DNA of 64,000 nt from Planctomyces sp. SH-PL62 (GCF_001610895.1 NZ_CP011273.1:868001-932000), one strand, 5' to 3'; positions 8,221 to 17,838 are shown, counted from the first letter of the stretch. Numbers and translations: made by a program. Notes: generated from the letters alone by a model not told the origin.

Positions 8221-8734
8221 CGCGCCTCGCCCGATGCTCGCGGGCATTGAGCGACGCCTCGGCCGCGCGAGGCGCGGCGATGGGTCGAGTCCTGGGGACG
8301 GTCCGCGGGGGGCGGAAGGCCGGGGGAGGTTCGCACACGGGACGCCGTCGCGTTGATGGGGGCCGACAGATCGGCGCCGACCATAGGCCAGTGCGTCTCG
8401 ACAGGGACGACGCGGGTGGGACTACGTCTTTCCCATCCTATCGCCCACCACACCGCTGTCAATCCTTTTCCCCGGCCGGCGATCCGTCGGAGGCCTCCGA
8501 AAATCGGCTTCTTCGCATCAACTTATGTTGGCCGGAATGCACGCGACGGCGATTTCGACGCCGATTCGCCGCGGATGATGCGATCGTTTCTTCCCCGAAT
8601 GCAACGCGCGTGGATCCTCGGCATCCACGCATTCACGGGCGGGGGCCATCCTCCTAAAGTGCGTTGGAGCCGAGGGACGAGCGAATGGAGACTCGACCGA
8701 GGCCGGCAGTGCAACCGGAACAAAAGGGCGAACT
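8221..8734. other. Intergenic region upstream of the PEP-CTERM gene
   Basis: No protein-like frame is visible in these 514 bases, which separate divergent genes. The stretch 8450-8600 is less GC-rich than the genes and is a likely promoter zone, but I cannot fix -35/-10 boxes. A hairpin with an eight-base stem (GCGTGGAT at 8608-8615, ATCCACGC at 8623-8630, seven-base loop) lies in the probable leader about 100 bases before the start codon. Confidence 0.35.
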
Positions 8735-9559
8735 ATGATGATGCGACGGTGGATCAAGGGGCTGGGCCTGGCGGCGTTGGGCATGATGGGCCTGGGCGGA
8801 GCGGCCTCGGCCGGCACCGTCTATGGGGTCGACAACGCCAGTCGGATCATCAAGGTCGATACCGTGACGAAGACGGAGACCGTCGTGGCGACGACCGGTC
8901 TGGGAGGGAGCGCGAACGGGCTCGCGCTGGACACCAACGCCAACAGGCTCCTGTTCAGGTCGCCGGACGCCTCGGCGCTTCGGGCCTTCGACCTGACCAC
9001 CAACCTGTTGACGACGGTCGCCACCGCGACGCCGCTCCCCGGCTCGTCCGCCAGCGCCGCCTACTATGCGAACGCCTACTGGTACGTCCAGAACAACACC
9101 GACGACCTGGTCAAGGTGGACCTCTCGACCCCGACCGCGACCGTCACCACGTTCCTCGACTTCGACGGCTCGGCCGCTTCGAGCTACGGCTTCGGCGACA
9201 TCGTGATCAGCACCCAGGGCATCCTCTACGGCTCGTCCAGCCGGGGCTTCTTCTCGCTGGACGTCTCCGGCGCGACGCCCGGCGCCTTCACCCTGCTGAA
9301 CTCTCGCACGCCGCAGCTCCAGCTCGCCATGCTCGGCGACGGCAGCATCATCGGCCAGCAGCACGACGGCGTCAACGCCGGCAAGTGGTACAACGTGAGC
9401 CTCACCGGAGACACCACCCTGATCCCGAATTTCCAGACCGCCCCGCTCCGCGACCTGGCCAGCTCCGCCGTCCCCGAGCCTGGTTCGATCGCCATGATGG
9501 GCCTCGGCGGCCTCGGGGTCCTCGCCCTGGCCCGTCGCAAGTCCCGCCGCGCCGCCTGA
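8735..9559 (+). CDS. Exported PEP-CTERM protein with repeat-type beta structure
   Basis: The 274-residue protein has an N-terminal signal peptide (basic MMMRRW, hydrophobic core, ASA cleavage near residue 26). The body has strand-rich repeats of the form GTVYGVDNASRIIKVD and GLALDTNANRLLF that resemble DUF4394 or SMP-30-like propeller blades. The C-terminus is a textbook PEP-CTERM sorting tail: VPEPGS at residues 246-251, a hydrophobic helix, and a final RRKSRR cluster. Such proteins are cleaved and attached by an exosortase and often go to the cell surface with exopolysaccharide. No exosortase is in the window. A strong hairpin follows 40 bases downstream. Confidence 0.88.
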   Translation: MMMRRWIKGLGLAALGMMGLGGAASAGTVYGVDNASRIIKVDTVTKTETVVATTGLGGSANGLALDTNANRLLFRSPDASALRAFDLTTNLLTTVATATPLPGSSASAAYYANAYWYVQNNTDDLVKVDLSTPTATVTTFLDFDGSAASSYGFGDIVISTQGILYGSSSRGFFSLDVSGATPGAFTLLNSRTPQLQLAMLGDGSIIGQQHDGVNAGKWYNVSLTGDTTLIPNFQTAPLRDLASSAVPEPGSIAMMGLGGLGVLALARRKSRRAA

Positions 9560-9598
9560 ACCCCGGCCCCACGGCCCTCCCGCTGATCCGAACGCCCC

Positions 9599-9632
9599 AC
9601 GCCCCTCGGGACCATCGCGTCCCGGGGGGCGT
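9599..9632 (+). terminator. Hairpin terminator after the PEP-CTERM gene
   Basis: A 14-bp stem (9599-9612 with 9619-9632, one T-G wobble) closes a six-base loop CATCGC. It lies 40 bases past the stop of the PEP-CTERM gene. The following GTCGTTTCC has only a weak T run. The convergent gene ends at 9699, so it may act on both strands. Confidence 0.7.
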
Positions 9633-9698
9633 CGTCGTTTCCCTACTCATCCGTCAGGCGACGACGATGAGTTCGCGCCGTCGTGCGTTCTCGGCCGA

Positions 9699-10685
9699 TC
9701 AGCGCCCGACGACGGCCGTCGGCTCGGAGCTTTCGAGCACATGGAGCCACTCGCGGTACTCGGGCGAGTTGAGGGCGGCCCGGGCCCGTCCCCAGCGTTG
9801 GTCGACCCAGCTCCAGAAGTCGAAGTCGATCGTGGAGACCTTCCACTGGATCGCGGCCCAGAGCGTCCAGCCGACGTCCGACATGAGGATGTTGAGCTTC
9901 ATCCGGGCGAGCTTGTCCGGGTAGGCGTCGCCGAAGTACGCGGCGCACATCTCCTGGACGCGCGGCTCGTCGTACTCCAGCTCCTGGCAGGCGTTCCCCA
10001 GCTCGAACGTCGGGTCGTTGTTGCCGCTGTATTCGAAGTCGATCAGCCAGAGTCGGCGTCCGTCGTCCAGGATGTTCCCCGCAAGCAGGTCGTTGTGGCA
10101 GGGGACGGTGGGGACCGGGTGCCGGGAGAAGGCGGACTCGATCCGCTCGACCTCGGGCATGTAGCGGACGTAGTCGTCCGGGATGGGAATCTCCAGTTCC
10201 CGCGTGATCCGAAGGTAGCGCCGGGTCAGCTCGAACATGTCGAAATCGTGCAAGAAGCGAGGCCCCGCGTGGAGCCGCTTGAGGACCTGCGCGAGCCGGA
10301 TCGGCATCCGAGGGCCTCGCATCGACTCCAGGGTCATGGTCTCGGCGGGGATGAATTCGAGGACCAGGACGTTCAGGTCGCGGAAGTGGTGGACGACTCG
10401 CGGGCAGACCCCCGCCTCGGCCGCGGCCCGGGTGTTGTGAAGCTCGTTGCCGCGATCGATCGCGAGCCATTCGGTCCCCGCCCCCGGGATGCGCACGACG
10501 AACGCGTGCCCGTCCACGGCCACGCGGTAAGCCTGGTTCGTCAGCCCCCCGATGAGCGGCGTCACGACGGGAGAGCGCCCCGACCAGGCGGGGATTCGGT
10601 CGATGACCTGGTCGATCGAGATCGTAGTCGTCTTCAATTCCGGCGAGGATCCGCGGCCCAGGACTGTTTCGACCGGACCAGGCAC
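9699..10685 (-). CDS. Choline/ethanolamine kinase-like phosphotransferase (APH fold)
   Basis: The protein has the aminoglycoside-phosphotransferase/choline kinase fold. After an N-terminal lobe with GGLTNQAYRV (nucleotide loop) come the catalytic motif VPCHNDLLAGNIL and the metal-binding segment LWLIDFEYSGNNDPTFELGN, which is the choline kinase signature. Related enzymes include LicA, which phosphorylates choline for surface decoration. The substrate is a guess. The first possible codon is a GTG at 10685, which falls inside a perfect palindrome; a TTG at 10637 just before the conserved part is an alternative, giving 312 instead of 328 residues. Confidence 0.82.
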   Translation of the reverse strand: MPGPVETVLGRGSSPELKTTTISIDQVIDRIPAWSGRSPVVTPLIGGLTNQAYRVAVDGHAFVVRIPGAGTEWLAIDRGNELHNTRAAAEAGVCPRVVHHFRDLNVLVLEFIPAETMTLESMRGPRMPIRLAQVLKRLHAGPRFLHDFDMFELTRRYLRITRELEIPIPDDYVRYMPEVERIESAFSRHPVPTVPCHNDLLAGNILDDGRRLWLIDFEYSGNNDPTFELGNACQELEYDEPRVQEMCAAYFGDAYPDKLARMKLNILMSDVGWTLWAAIQWKVSTIDFDFWSWVDQRWGRARAALNSPEYREWLHVLESSEPTAVVGR

Positions 10686-10699
10686 GGGCCCGTGCCTGG
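10678..10699. repeat. Perfect 22-bp palindrome at the start of the phosphotransferase gene
   Basis: The half-site CCAGGCACGGG (10678-10688) is followed at once by its exact complement (10689-10699). It overlaps the most upstream possible start codon of the phosphotransferase. It could be an operator or a hairpin in the leader. Confidence 0.6.
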
Positions 10700-10856
10700 C
10701 GACCAGGGGGAGGCTTGGAAAGCGAGGGGAGAGATCTCCGTCGACCGACGGACGTCACGATGATCTCAAATCAGCCCGAGGGGCTCAAGCCGCCTTTCGA
10801 GTCCGGAAAGGGCGGTCGCCCGAGTCCATGCAATCCGTGCTGTTTGCGAAGCCAAG

Positions 10857-12026
10857 TCAGACGATGACCCGCAACGCCCGAAGCCGCCGCGCCGCCTCGT
10901 CGAGGGTCTCATCCCGTTTGCAGAAGCAGAATCGGACGTAGGAGCTTCCCAGGGATTTGTCTCGGAAGAAGCTGGATCCGGGAACGGTGGCGACGCCCAG
11001 TTCGCGGACCAATTTGCCCGCGAAGGCGACGTCGTCGTCGGCGCCGAAGGGGGTGATCCCGGCCATGACGTAGTAGGCGCCCTGGGGGGCCTCGAACTCG
11101 AAGCCGATCTCCCATAGAGCCTTGCAGAACCGGTCGCGGCGCGTCTGGTAGCCGGCGGCGAGGGCGTCATAGTAGCTTCGGGGGAGTCGGTAGGCGACCG
11201 CGCCGGCTTCTTGCAGCGGGGCCGCCGCGCCGATGGAGACGAAGTCGTGGACCTGGCGGAACGTCTTCGACAGGTGGGGAGGGGCGAGGATCGTCCCCAC
11301 GCGCCAGCCGGTGACGGAGTAGGTCTTCGACATCCCGCCGACGGTCACCGACCGCTCCCACATGCCGTCGAGGGCCGCCAGCGCGACGTGCTCACGGCCG
11401 TCGAAGAGGATGTGTTCATAGATCTCGTCGGTGATCGCCACCACGTCCCACTTGCGGCAGAGGGCCGCGACCGCCTCCAGCTCCTCGCGGGTGAAGACCG
11501 CGCCGGTGGGGTTGTTGGGGTTGCAGAGCACGATGGCCTTGGTGCGGTCGTTGAAGACGGCGGCCAGCTCGTCGGGGTCGAACTTCCAGTCCGGCGGGCG
11601 GACGGGGACGAACCGGGGGGTGGCGCCGGCGAGCACGCAGTCGGGCCAGTAGTTCTCGTAGAAGGGCTGCGTCAGGATCACCTCGTCGCCCGGGTTGATG
11701 ATCGAGAGCAGGGCGACGAGCATGGCCTCGGTGCTGCCGCAGGTCACGGTGATCTCGGACTCGGGGTCGACGGCGAGCCCCAGGTGCCAGCCGGCGTGCT
11801 CGGCGACGGCCTGGCGGAGGTCGTGCGCGCCCCAGGTGATCGCGTACTGGTTGACGTCGTCCTGGATGGCGCGGCAGGCGGCGTCCTTGAGGGCCTGGGG
11901 GGCGGGAAAGTCGGGCATGCCCTGGGCCAGGTTCACGGCGTCGTGGCGGCGGGCCTCGATCGACATCCCGCGGATGACGCTGTCGGTGAACCGCGCGGCC
12001 TTGGCGGCGATCAACGGATGCTGCAT
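10857..12026 (-). CDS. Pyridoxal-phosphate aminotransferase, class I/II
   Basis: The ATG at 12024-12026 gives 389 residues, the usual length. Visible features are VNLAQGMPDFPAP near residue 31, the YAITWGAHDLRQAVA block, NPNNPTG at 169-174, the D-x-Y pair at 200-203 (TDEIY), and the PLP-binding lysine K234 in GGMSKTYSVTGWRVG. The pattern resembles the methionine/kynurenine aminotransferase branch (YbdL or KAT-like), which uses aromatic or sulfur amino acids; the exact substrate is inferred only. It lies 80 bases downstream of the cytochrome c gene on the same strand. Confidence 0.9.
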   Translation of the reverse strand: MQHPLIAAKAARFTDSVIRGMSIEARRHDAVNLAQGMPDFPAPQALKDAACRAIQDDVNQYAITWGAHDLRQAVAEHAGWHLGLAVDPESEITVTCGSTEAMLVALLSIINPGDEVILTQPFYENYWPDCVLAGATPRFVPVRPPDWKFDPDELAAVFNDRTKAIVLCNPNNPTGAVFTREELEAVAALCRKWDVVAITDEIYEHILFDGREHVALAALDGMWERSVTVGGMSKTYSVTGWRVGTILAPPHLSKTFRQVHDFVSIGAAAPLQEAGAVAYRLPRSYYDALAAGYQTRRDRFCKALWEIGFEFEAPQGAYYVMAGITPFGADDDVAFAGKLVRELGVATVPGSSFFRDKSLGSSYVRFCFCKRDETLDEAARRLRALRVIV

Positions 12027-12106
12027 CGTGGGGCGACTCGGGTTCGAGGAGGGCCGCCGCCGCGACGGCGCGCGGCGGCGGCCCGGATGGTAAAGGGGGG
12101 AGCGGG

Positions 12107-12526
12107 TCACTCGGGGCGATGGGCGGCGTGGCAGGCCTTGCACGAGCCGCCGATGCCCTGGACGACGGCCTTCAGGCCCTCCACGTCCTTCTTCTCGACG
12201 GCCGCGCCGAGGGTCTTGGCGTGCTCGGCGAGCCCCTTCGTCAACTTGTCCCAGGAGTCCTTGTCGCCCTTGGGGGGGGCGTTCTCGCCCAGGGCCGGGG
12301 CGTACCTGGCGAAGACGTCCGAAGCTTCTTTGACCTTGGTCCAGTCGGGCGAGTCGCTCTTGGCGGCGGCCTTGAGCGTGCCGTTCGGCGAGCTCTTGCC
12401 GGCGAACAGCTTCTTCATGACGACCTCGACGCTGGCCGCTTCGTCGGCCGCGTCGACCCGCGCGGCCGACAGGCCCGCGGCGAGGATCAGGGCCGCCAGG
12501 CTCGCACCGCAGATCAGGCTCTTCAT
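12107..12526 (-). CDS. Exported c-type cytochrome, cytochrome c'/c556-like
   Basis: The 139-residue protein starts at the ATG at 12524-12526 behind GAGGAG. It has a signal peptide (MKSLICGASLAALILAAGLS, cleavage near residue 27). The remainder is helical and charged and ends with the haem attachment site C129-x-x-C132-H133 in GSCKACHAAHR, a few residues from the C-terminus. This arrangement, a four-helix bundle with CxxCH near the end, is that of cytochrome c' and c556. It should act in the periplasm as an electron carrier or gas-binding protein. Confidence 0.85.
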   Translation of the reverse strand: MKSLICGASLAALILAAGLSAARVDAADEAASVEVVMKKLFAGKSSPNGTLKAAAKSDSPDWTKVKEASDVFARYAPALGENAPPKGDKDSWDKLTKGLAEHAKTLGAAVEKKDVEGLKAVVQGIGGSCKACHAAHRPE

Positions 12527-12633
12527 GCAATACTCCTCAAAGGACCATCGAGAGTCGGACCTCCGGCGCGGAGGCCCGAGGTTGCGTCGTCGGAGAGCGG
12601 GACGGATCGACGGCGATCCATCAGCGTCATAGC

Positions 12634-13298
12634 CTACAGTCCGGGCCCTGCGCGGGCCAGAACAGCCGCGTCGAAACGATGGATCGGGGCCTCCTCGCGG
12701 CTCGGGCGCCCGGACCCGGCGGCTTCGAGCCTCCCTGACCCCAGGCCGCCCCGGGTCTGATTCATCGAGCGAGCCAGGAACGCCGGGAGTGCAAGGACCA
12801 GGGCGATCGCGACGACCAGGATCATCAGGTCGATCAAGCCGACCCGCCGCCTCAAGCCCGCCGCCCAGGCCAGCGGCGCCAGCATGAGGACGCCGGCAGG
12901 GAACCAGTACGGTACGACGATCAGGCGGTAAGCGCCCGTGTAAGGGCGTCCCAGCCCCATGTGGAGGCGGCTGTCGGTCTGCCAGACGAAGCCCAGCCGC
13001 CATCGGACGCGGCTGGGGTAGTTGGACATGCCGCCGGTCCAGATCGCCTGTGGCACAGGCGGTCGGCCCCATAGGTCGTCCCGCCGCTGCAGCCGCCGCC
13101 GAGGGTGGTGAGCAGGTGCAAGCGGCCGAGGATCGACTGGGCGACGTGACAGTTTCCCCCCGCCCAGCCGAAGCCGATCGAGTCCCGGATCCAGTAGCTG
13201 CGCACCCATGAACCCAGGGTCGCCAGGCAGAGCAACAGCGAGAGCGCCGTCAGCACGTTCCAGGCGACCGAGCCGGCGCGTCTCCTAGCGAGTGTCAT
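12634..13298 (-). pseudogene. Small planctomycete membrane protein, disrupted by a -1 frameshift
   Basis: Two frames share what looks like one protein. The first, read from the ATG at 13298, gives MTLARRRAGSVAWN, then a hydrophobic helix and WVRSYWIRD, and stays credible to about TTYGADRL near 13060. The second carries on with GGMSNYPSRVRWRLGF, VVPYWFPAGVL and a final hydrophobic helix to the stop at 12634. The order (N-terminal helix, WVRSYW, small domain, PYWFP, C-terminal helix) matches a family of about 200 residues common in planctomycetes. Adding one base near the CCCC run at 13067-13070 joins the halves into about 221 residues. It may be a true pseudogene or a sequence error. Function unknown. 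Confidence 0.6.
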
Positions 13299-13464
13299 CG
13301 GCTCCATTTCCCGCATCGAGGAACGCCCCGGGGTCGATGCTCCATCGTCCTCCAGCTTACCCATCCGGCTCGACGAGCTTCAAATGTCGAGAGCGACCGC
13401 GTCCGTGCGTTTAGAATCATACGACCGTCGCACGCCGGGACGGAACGCCCCATGGGAGGATGCC

Positions 13465-14508
13465 ATGCCGCCGAGACGAGCCTCAAGGGCCTTTACGCTG
13501 ATCGAGCTGCTGGTGGTCATCGCCATCATCGCCGTCTTGATCGCGCTGCTGCTGCCGGCCGTCCAGGCCGCGCGCGAGGCGGCCCGGCGCGCGCAGTGCG
13601 CCAACAACCTGAAGCAGGTCGGCCTGGCGATTCACGGCTATGTCTCGACGCACGGGGTCTTCCCGCCGGGACGGGTCAACAGCCATGTCGCCGGCCTGGG
13701 GAACACCTGGGGGGCGTACGCCCAACTGCTGCCTCAGCTCGAGTTGACGACGGTCTTCAACGCCTTCAACTTCGATCTCGCGCCCGACACCGCCCCGGCC
13801 AACACGACGGCCGGGGCGATCTTCATCTCCACCTTCCTCTGCCCGAGCGATCCCAGCCCGCCCCAGTACGCCCAGGCGAATTACGGGATGCACAATTACC
13901 CGGTCTGCGTCGGCAGCCGCCACCCGGTGACCCAAGCCCCGCTCGACGCCTCGGGCCGCGCGCTCGGCGTCCGGCCCGACGGGATGTTCGCGGAGAACTC
14001 GGCGCTGCGGCTCGAGGCGGTCGTCGACGGCCTCTCGAACACGGTCGCGGTCGGCGAGTCGATCCGCTCGGTCCCCGGCGTCGGCTTCGACGCCGACAAG
14101 CTCAACGGCTTCGTGATCACCGGCGACAACAGGACCAGCGGCCCGCCGATCACGTCGGACGCCGATTACGCGACGCTCTGCCTCGCGAACCCGCCGGCCG
14201 GCTTCCAGGTGACGCGAGGGAGCAAATGGCACTACGGGGCCCCGGGCCACAGCATGTACAACCACCGTCGGACGCCCAACGACGCCCGGGGCGACTGCCG
14301 GGGCGGACTGCCTCACAGCGACAAGCGCGACCCGTTCTGGCATCAGCTGTCGCTCGACGTCGCGGCGCGGAGCCGGCATCCCGGCGGCGTCCAGGCCTTG
14401 CTGGCGGACGGCCACGTCCAGTTCGTCAAGGACTCGGTCGGCCTCACGATCTGGCGGTCGCTCGCGAGCGTCGCCGGGGGCGAGGTCGTCTCGGCCGACT
14501 CGTACTGA
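13465..14508 (+). CDS. DUF1559 protein with type IV pilin-like N-terminus
   Basis: The ATG at 13465 follows GGGAGGA (13454-13460) and gives 347 residues. After MPPRRASRA comes the pilin-type motif [12 protein letters not shown], a hydrophobic helix and [17 protein letters not shown]. The body carries the family features: FLCPSDP, an SNTVAVGES block, the H-x9-DG motif at HPGGVQALLADGH and the C-terminus [10 protein letters not shown]. Like its relatives it is probably an exported pseudopilin-like protein. It is one of three in this window and is divergent from the disrupted membrane protein gene. Confidence 0.9.
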   Translation: MPPRRASRAFTLIELLVVIAIIAVLIALLLPAVQAAREAARRAQCANNLKQVGLAIHGYVSTHGVFPPGRVNSHVAGLGNTWGAYAQLLPQLELTTVFNAFNFDLAPDTAPANTTAGAIFISTFLCPSDPSPPQYAQANYGMHNYPVCVGSRHPVTQAPLDASGRALGVRPDGMFAENSALRLEAVVDGLSNTVAVGESIRSVPGVGFDADKLNGFVITGDNRTSGPPITSDADYATLCLANPPAGFQVTRGSKWHYGAPGHSMYNHRRTPNDARGDCRGGLPHSDKRDPFWHQLSLDVAARSRHPGGVQALLADGHVQFVKDSVGLTIWRSLASVAGGEVVSADSY

Positions 14509-14654
14509 GACAAGCCTTCCGCCCGGATGGGCCGCTTCCGCAAGACGTTAATCGCCGCGGGCGCCGGGAGGGCGGAAGGGTCCTGTGCATCGCGCCGGGC
14601 GGTCGGAACTTCCCCGCCCGGTCGATCTCGCATCGGTTGAAGCCCTCGGACCGA

Positions 14655-15824
14655 TCACGGCTTCAGGACGACCTTGATGCAATTGTCCTGCTTGTCGCGG
14701 AAGGTCTTGTACATCTCGGGGGCCTTCTCCAGGGGCACTTCGTGGGTGATGACGAACGAGGGGTCGATCGCGCCGGACTGGATTTTTTCCAGCAACGGCT
14801 TCGTGTAACGCTGGGTGTGGGTCTGGCCCATTTTGAAGGTGAGCCCTTTGTTCATCGCCGCACCCATCGGCAGCTTGTCGAGGAAGCCGATGTAGACGCC
14901 GGGGATCGACACCGTGCCACCCTTGCGGCAGCACATAATGGCGTCCCTGAGGGCTGCGGGACGGTCGGTCGCCAAGCCCACCGCAGCCTTGGCCTTGTCG
15001 ACCATGGCTCCGATGCTCCCCGTCCCGTGGGCCTCGGCGCCGACCGCGTCGATGCAGCTGTCCGGCCCCTTGCCCTTGGTCATCTCCATCAGCGTCTCAT
15101 AGACGTCCTTCTCCATGAAGTCGATGGTCTCGGCCTTGCCCTGACGGGCCATCTCCAGACGCTCGGGCACCGTGTCGATGGCGATGACGCGCCCCGCGCC
15201 GAGCAGCCAGGCGCTGCGGATGACGAACTGGCCCACGGGACCGCATCCCCAGATCGCGACCGTGTCCCCCTTCTGGATCTGGGCGTTCTCGGCCGCCATG
15301 TAGCCGGTGGGGAAGATATCGGAGAGGAAGACGACCTGCTCGTCGGGGAGGCCGTCGGGGATGACCTGGGGGCCGATGTCGGCGTACGGGACGCGGAGGT
15401 ATTCGGCCTGGCCGCCGGGGAAGCCGCCGAGCATGTGCGAGTAGCCCAGCAGCCCGGCGGGCGACTGGCCCATCGCCTTTCGGGCGACCTCGGCGTTGGG
15501 ATTGGAGGTGTCGCAGAGCGAAAATTCGCCCCGCTTGCAGTACCAGCATTCGCCGCAGGAGAGCGTGAACGGGACGACCACCCGGTCGCCCTTCTTGAGC
15601 TTCCGGACGTCCTTTCCGACCTCGACGACCACGCCCATCGGCTCGTGGCCAAGGACGTCGCCGGCCTCCATCGTCGGCATGTAGCCGTCGTAGAGGTGGA
15701 GGTCGGACCCGCAGATGCAGGTGCTCGTGATCTTGATGATCGCGTCGCCCGGCTTCTCGATCGTGGGGTCGGGGACGGTGTCGACGCGGACGTCGCCCTT
15801 CCCGTGCCAGCAGAGGGCTCTCAT
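14655..15824 (-). CDS. Zinc-dependent alcohol dehydrogenase, formaldehyde-dehydrogenase-like
   Basis: The ATG at 15822-15824 (GGAGG upstream) gives 389 residues. Catalytic zinc ligands C38 (CICGSD) and H60-E61 (GHEPMG) are present, as is the structural zinc cluster C90, C93, C96 and C104. The Rossmann motif is [13 protein letters not shown]. Its length and layout match the branch that includes glutathione-independent formaldehyde dehydrogenase and threonine dehydrogenase relatives, which oxidise alcohols or aldehydes with NAD. The small membrane protein gene at 15862-16308 lies 37 bases upstream on the same strand. Confidence 0.88.
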   Translation of the reverse strand: MRALCWHGKGDVRVDTVPDPTIEKPGDAIIKITSTCICGSDLHLYDGYMPTMEAGDVLGHEPMGVVVEVGKDVRKLKKGDRVVVPFTLSCGECWYCKRGEFSLCDTSNPNAEVARKAMGQSPAGLLGYSHMLGGFPGGQAEYLRVPYADIGPQVIPDGLPDEQVVFLSDIFPTGYMAAENAQIQKGDTVAIWGCGPVGQFVIRSAWLLGAGRVIAIDTVPERLEMARQGKAETIDFMEKDVYETLMEMTKGKGPDSCIDAVGAEAHGTGSIGAMVDKAKAAVGLATDRPAALRDAIMCCRKGGTVSIPGVYIGFLDKLPMGAAMNKGLTFKMGQTHTQRYTKPLLEKIQSGAIDPSFVITHEVPLEKAPEMYKTFRDKQDNCIKVVLKP

Positions 15825-15861
15825 GGTGTCTCGCCTCCGGTGATCGTAGGGTGTTGGATTT

Positions 15862-16308
15862 TCAACGTCCCGACACGGCCTCGCTCGCCTCGCGGTAGTG
15901 CGGCGCCGACCCGTCCGCCACGTTCGCGCGGTGGGTGGCGATGGAACCGTGCGGCCTGGCGCTGCCGAGCCGCCTGGCGCACCAGTAATCGAGCGCCGTG
16001 ATCGCGGCGACGACCGCGAACGCGGCGGCGAGGTTTTTCTTCCTGGGGTTGTCCTCGGTGAAGCCCGAGCCCAACGCGGCGAGGTCGAGGGCGTCGCCCG
16101 CGACCCGAGCCCAGACCCCCGCCTTGGGGTTTTCCATCGCAAGGATGGCGACGCCCGTGGCGGCTTCCCTTGCGCCGAAGACGCGAAACAGCCAATCCTT
16201 GTCCTCCATCCCGAGCGCCCGGCCGATTTCGCGGCCCGCGACGATCTCGGCGAACCCCAGGCCGATGCTGAACCAACCCAGGCCGCGGGCGACCCTCATC
16301 TCGTTCAT
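15862..16308 (-). CDS. Small membrane protein of unknown function
   Basis: I chose the ATG at 16306-16308 because GCAGGA lies seven bases before it; a GTG at 16329 is also possible. The 148-residue protein begins [21 protein letters not shown] and has hydrophobic segments near residues 12-25, 48-58 and 96-108. The segment [16 protein letters not shown] is typical of short membrane proteins found next to polyketide-cyclase or dehydrogenase genes in planctomycetes. It probably shares a transcript with the downstream alcohol dehydrogenase. No catalytic motif is visible. Confidence 0.65.
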   Translation of the reverse strand: MNEMRVARGLGWFSIGLGFAEIVAGREIGRALGMEDKDWLFRVFGAREAATGVAILAMENPKAGVWARVAGDALDLAALGSGFTEDNPRKKNLAAAFAVVAAITALDYWCARRLGSARPHGSIATHRANVADGSAPHYREASEAVSGR

Positions 16309-16696
16309 TTTCAGGTCCTGCTTCGTCACGACTCCGAACCCGTCAAGAGCTGGCCGATGAAGGAGAAATTGCAGTGCAAACGGCGAGCCTAAATCCGGAG
16401 AGGGGCGTTCGACCTGGGATCAGCCGATTCCCGAGCGGCACACCTTTGCGTCAAATCCGCATGTTCTCATGGGGGTCCATCTCGGCGCGACGATGCGGTT
16501 CCTTGCTCCTTCCGCATCCCCTCCGCCGCAGGCGTCGGAAAGTCCGACCGCCCCGACATTCGTCGACGAAGCAGCCGGCATGTGCTTTGCGTACCATTGG
16601 TGTTCCCGATACCCTTGATCCACGACGGCTGCGCGGATTTCCCGGCGGCGGGATCGAGGGCGGCCATTCGATGCGGAACCACCGGGAGTCGACCCC
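16309..16696. other. Divergent intergenic region before the YpfJ-type gene
   Basis: These 388 bases hold no credible coding frame. They must contain promoters for genes on both strands. A seven-base inverted repeat (GATGCGG near 16493, CCGCATC near 16513) is the only structure I noted. Confidence 0.35.
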
Positions 16697-17557
16697 ATGC
16701 GCTGGCAAGGCGGACGAGAAAGTGAGAACGTCGAGGATCGCCGGGGGGTGTCACCGGCGGCGGTCGGCGGCGGGATCGGCACGCTGATCGTGATCGTGCT
16801 CGCCCTTTTCCTGGGGATCGACCCGCGTCCCTTGCTCAGGGTCTTCCAGGGGGGCGCGCCGGGTGGGGCGCCCCAGCAGCAGCAACGCGAGCGCGAGCTG
16901 ACGCCGCAGGAGAAGGAGCAGGGCCAGTTCGTCCGCGCGCTCATGGCGATGACCGAGGACGTCTGGAACGAGCAGTTCGCCGAGATGGGCCGGGAGTATC
17001 AGGAGCCGACGCTCGTCCTGTTCTCCGGCCAGGTCGCCACCCAGGGATGCGGCTTCGCCAGCTCGGCCGTCGGGCCGTTTTACTGCCCGGGGGACCAGAA
17101 GGTCTACATCGACCTGTCCTTCTACGACGAGCTGAAGACCCGCTTCAAGGCCCCCGGCGAGTTCGCCCAGGCGTATGTGATCGCGCACGAGGTCGGCCAC
17201 CACGTCCAGAACCTCCTGGGGATCAGCGAGAAGATCTCTCGGGCGCAGCAGCAGTCCGGCAAGGCCGAGGCCAACCGGCTCTCCGTCATGCTGGAGCTTC
17301 AGGCCGACTTCTTCGCCGGGGTCTGGGCCCACCACATCGAGAAGAAGCGGCACGTCCTGGAGAGCGGCGACATCGAGTCGGGGCTCCGGGCGGCGACGGC
17401 CATCGGCGACGACGCGCTTCAGAAGCAGGCGCAGGGTTATACCGTGCCGGACTCCTTCACCCACGGCACGTCCGAGCAGCGGGTCCGCTGGTTCACCAAG
17501 GGGCTCCAGACCGGCGACGTCAACCAGGGCGACACGTTCAACGCGCCGGACCTCTGA
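16697..17557 (+). CDS. YpfJ-type membrane-anchored neutral zinc metallopeptidase
   Basis: The 286-residue protein begins with a polar stretch, then one transmembrane segment (about residues 21-41), a Gln-rich linker and a zinc peptidase domain. The zinc motif H164-E165-x-x-H168 lies in VIAHEVGHHVQN, and the downstream E in LELQADFFAGVWAHH should be the third ligand. The family signature GCGFASSAVGPFYCPGDQKVYIDLSF (here cut short: GCGFASSAVGPFYC) is present. Length and order match E. coli YpfJ; substrates are unknown. The domain faces the periplasm if the single helix acts as a signal anchor. Confidence 0.9.
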   Translation: MRWQGGRESENVEDRRGVSPAAVGGGIGTLIVIVLALFLGIDPRPLLRVFQGGAPGGAPQQQQRERELTPQEKEQGQFVRALMAMTEDVWNEQFAEMGREYQEPTLVLFSGQVATQGCGFASSAVGPFYCPGDQKVYIDLSFYDELKTRFKAPGEFAQAYVIAHEVGHHVQNLLGISEKISRAQQQSGKAEANRLSVMLELQADFFAGVWAHHIEKKRHVLESGDIESGLRAATAIGDDALQKQAQGYTVPDSFTHGTSEQRVRWFTKGLQTGDVNQGDTFNAPDL

Positions 17558-17838
17558 TCGGGAGGATCGCCGAGGGGCGGTGCAGCTTCTCCAGGCGTCG
17601 CGACGGGCGCGACCGGATCGACGGATCCAACCCGTTCGTCGCGATCGACCCTCGCGTCGCGTGGGCTGAATGGGAACGGTTCGCCTCGGTGCGGGGCCGA
17701 TACAGAAATCAGTTTGGGAACCGGCGGGGGAATTCCGTCGGTCTCCGTCGCGGCGTCGGGCCTCGGACGGATCGTCCGTCCGGGGGAGGAGTCCCGCCGT
17801 CCGCCGCCTCGCCTCTCGCGATCATGGAGGATCGTCGC

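Noticed and set aside
14515-14579. Ten-base inverted repeat CCTTCCGCCC with GGGCGGAAGG after the second DUF1559 gene
   Set aside because: The loop of 45 bases is too long for a convincing terminator; recorded only as a weak dyad.
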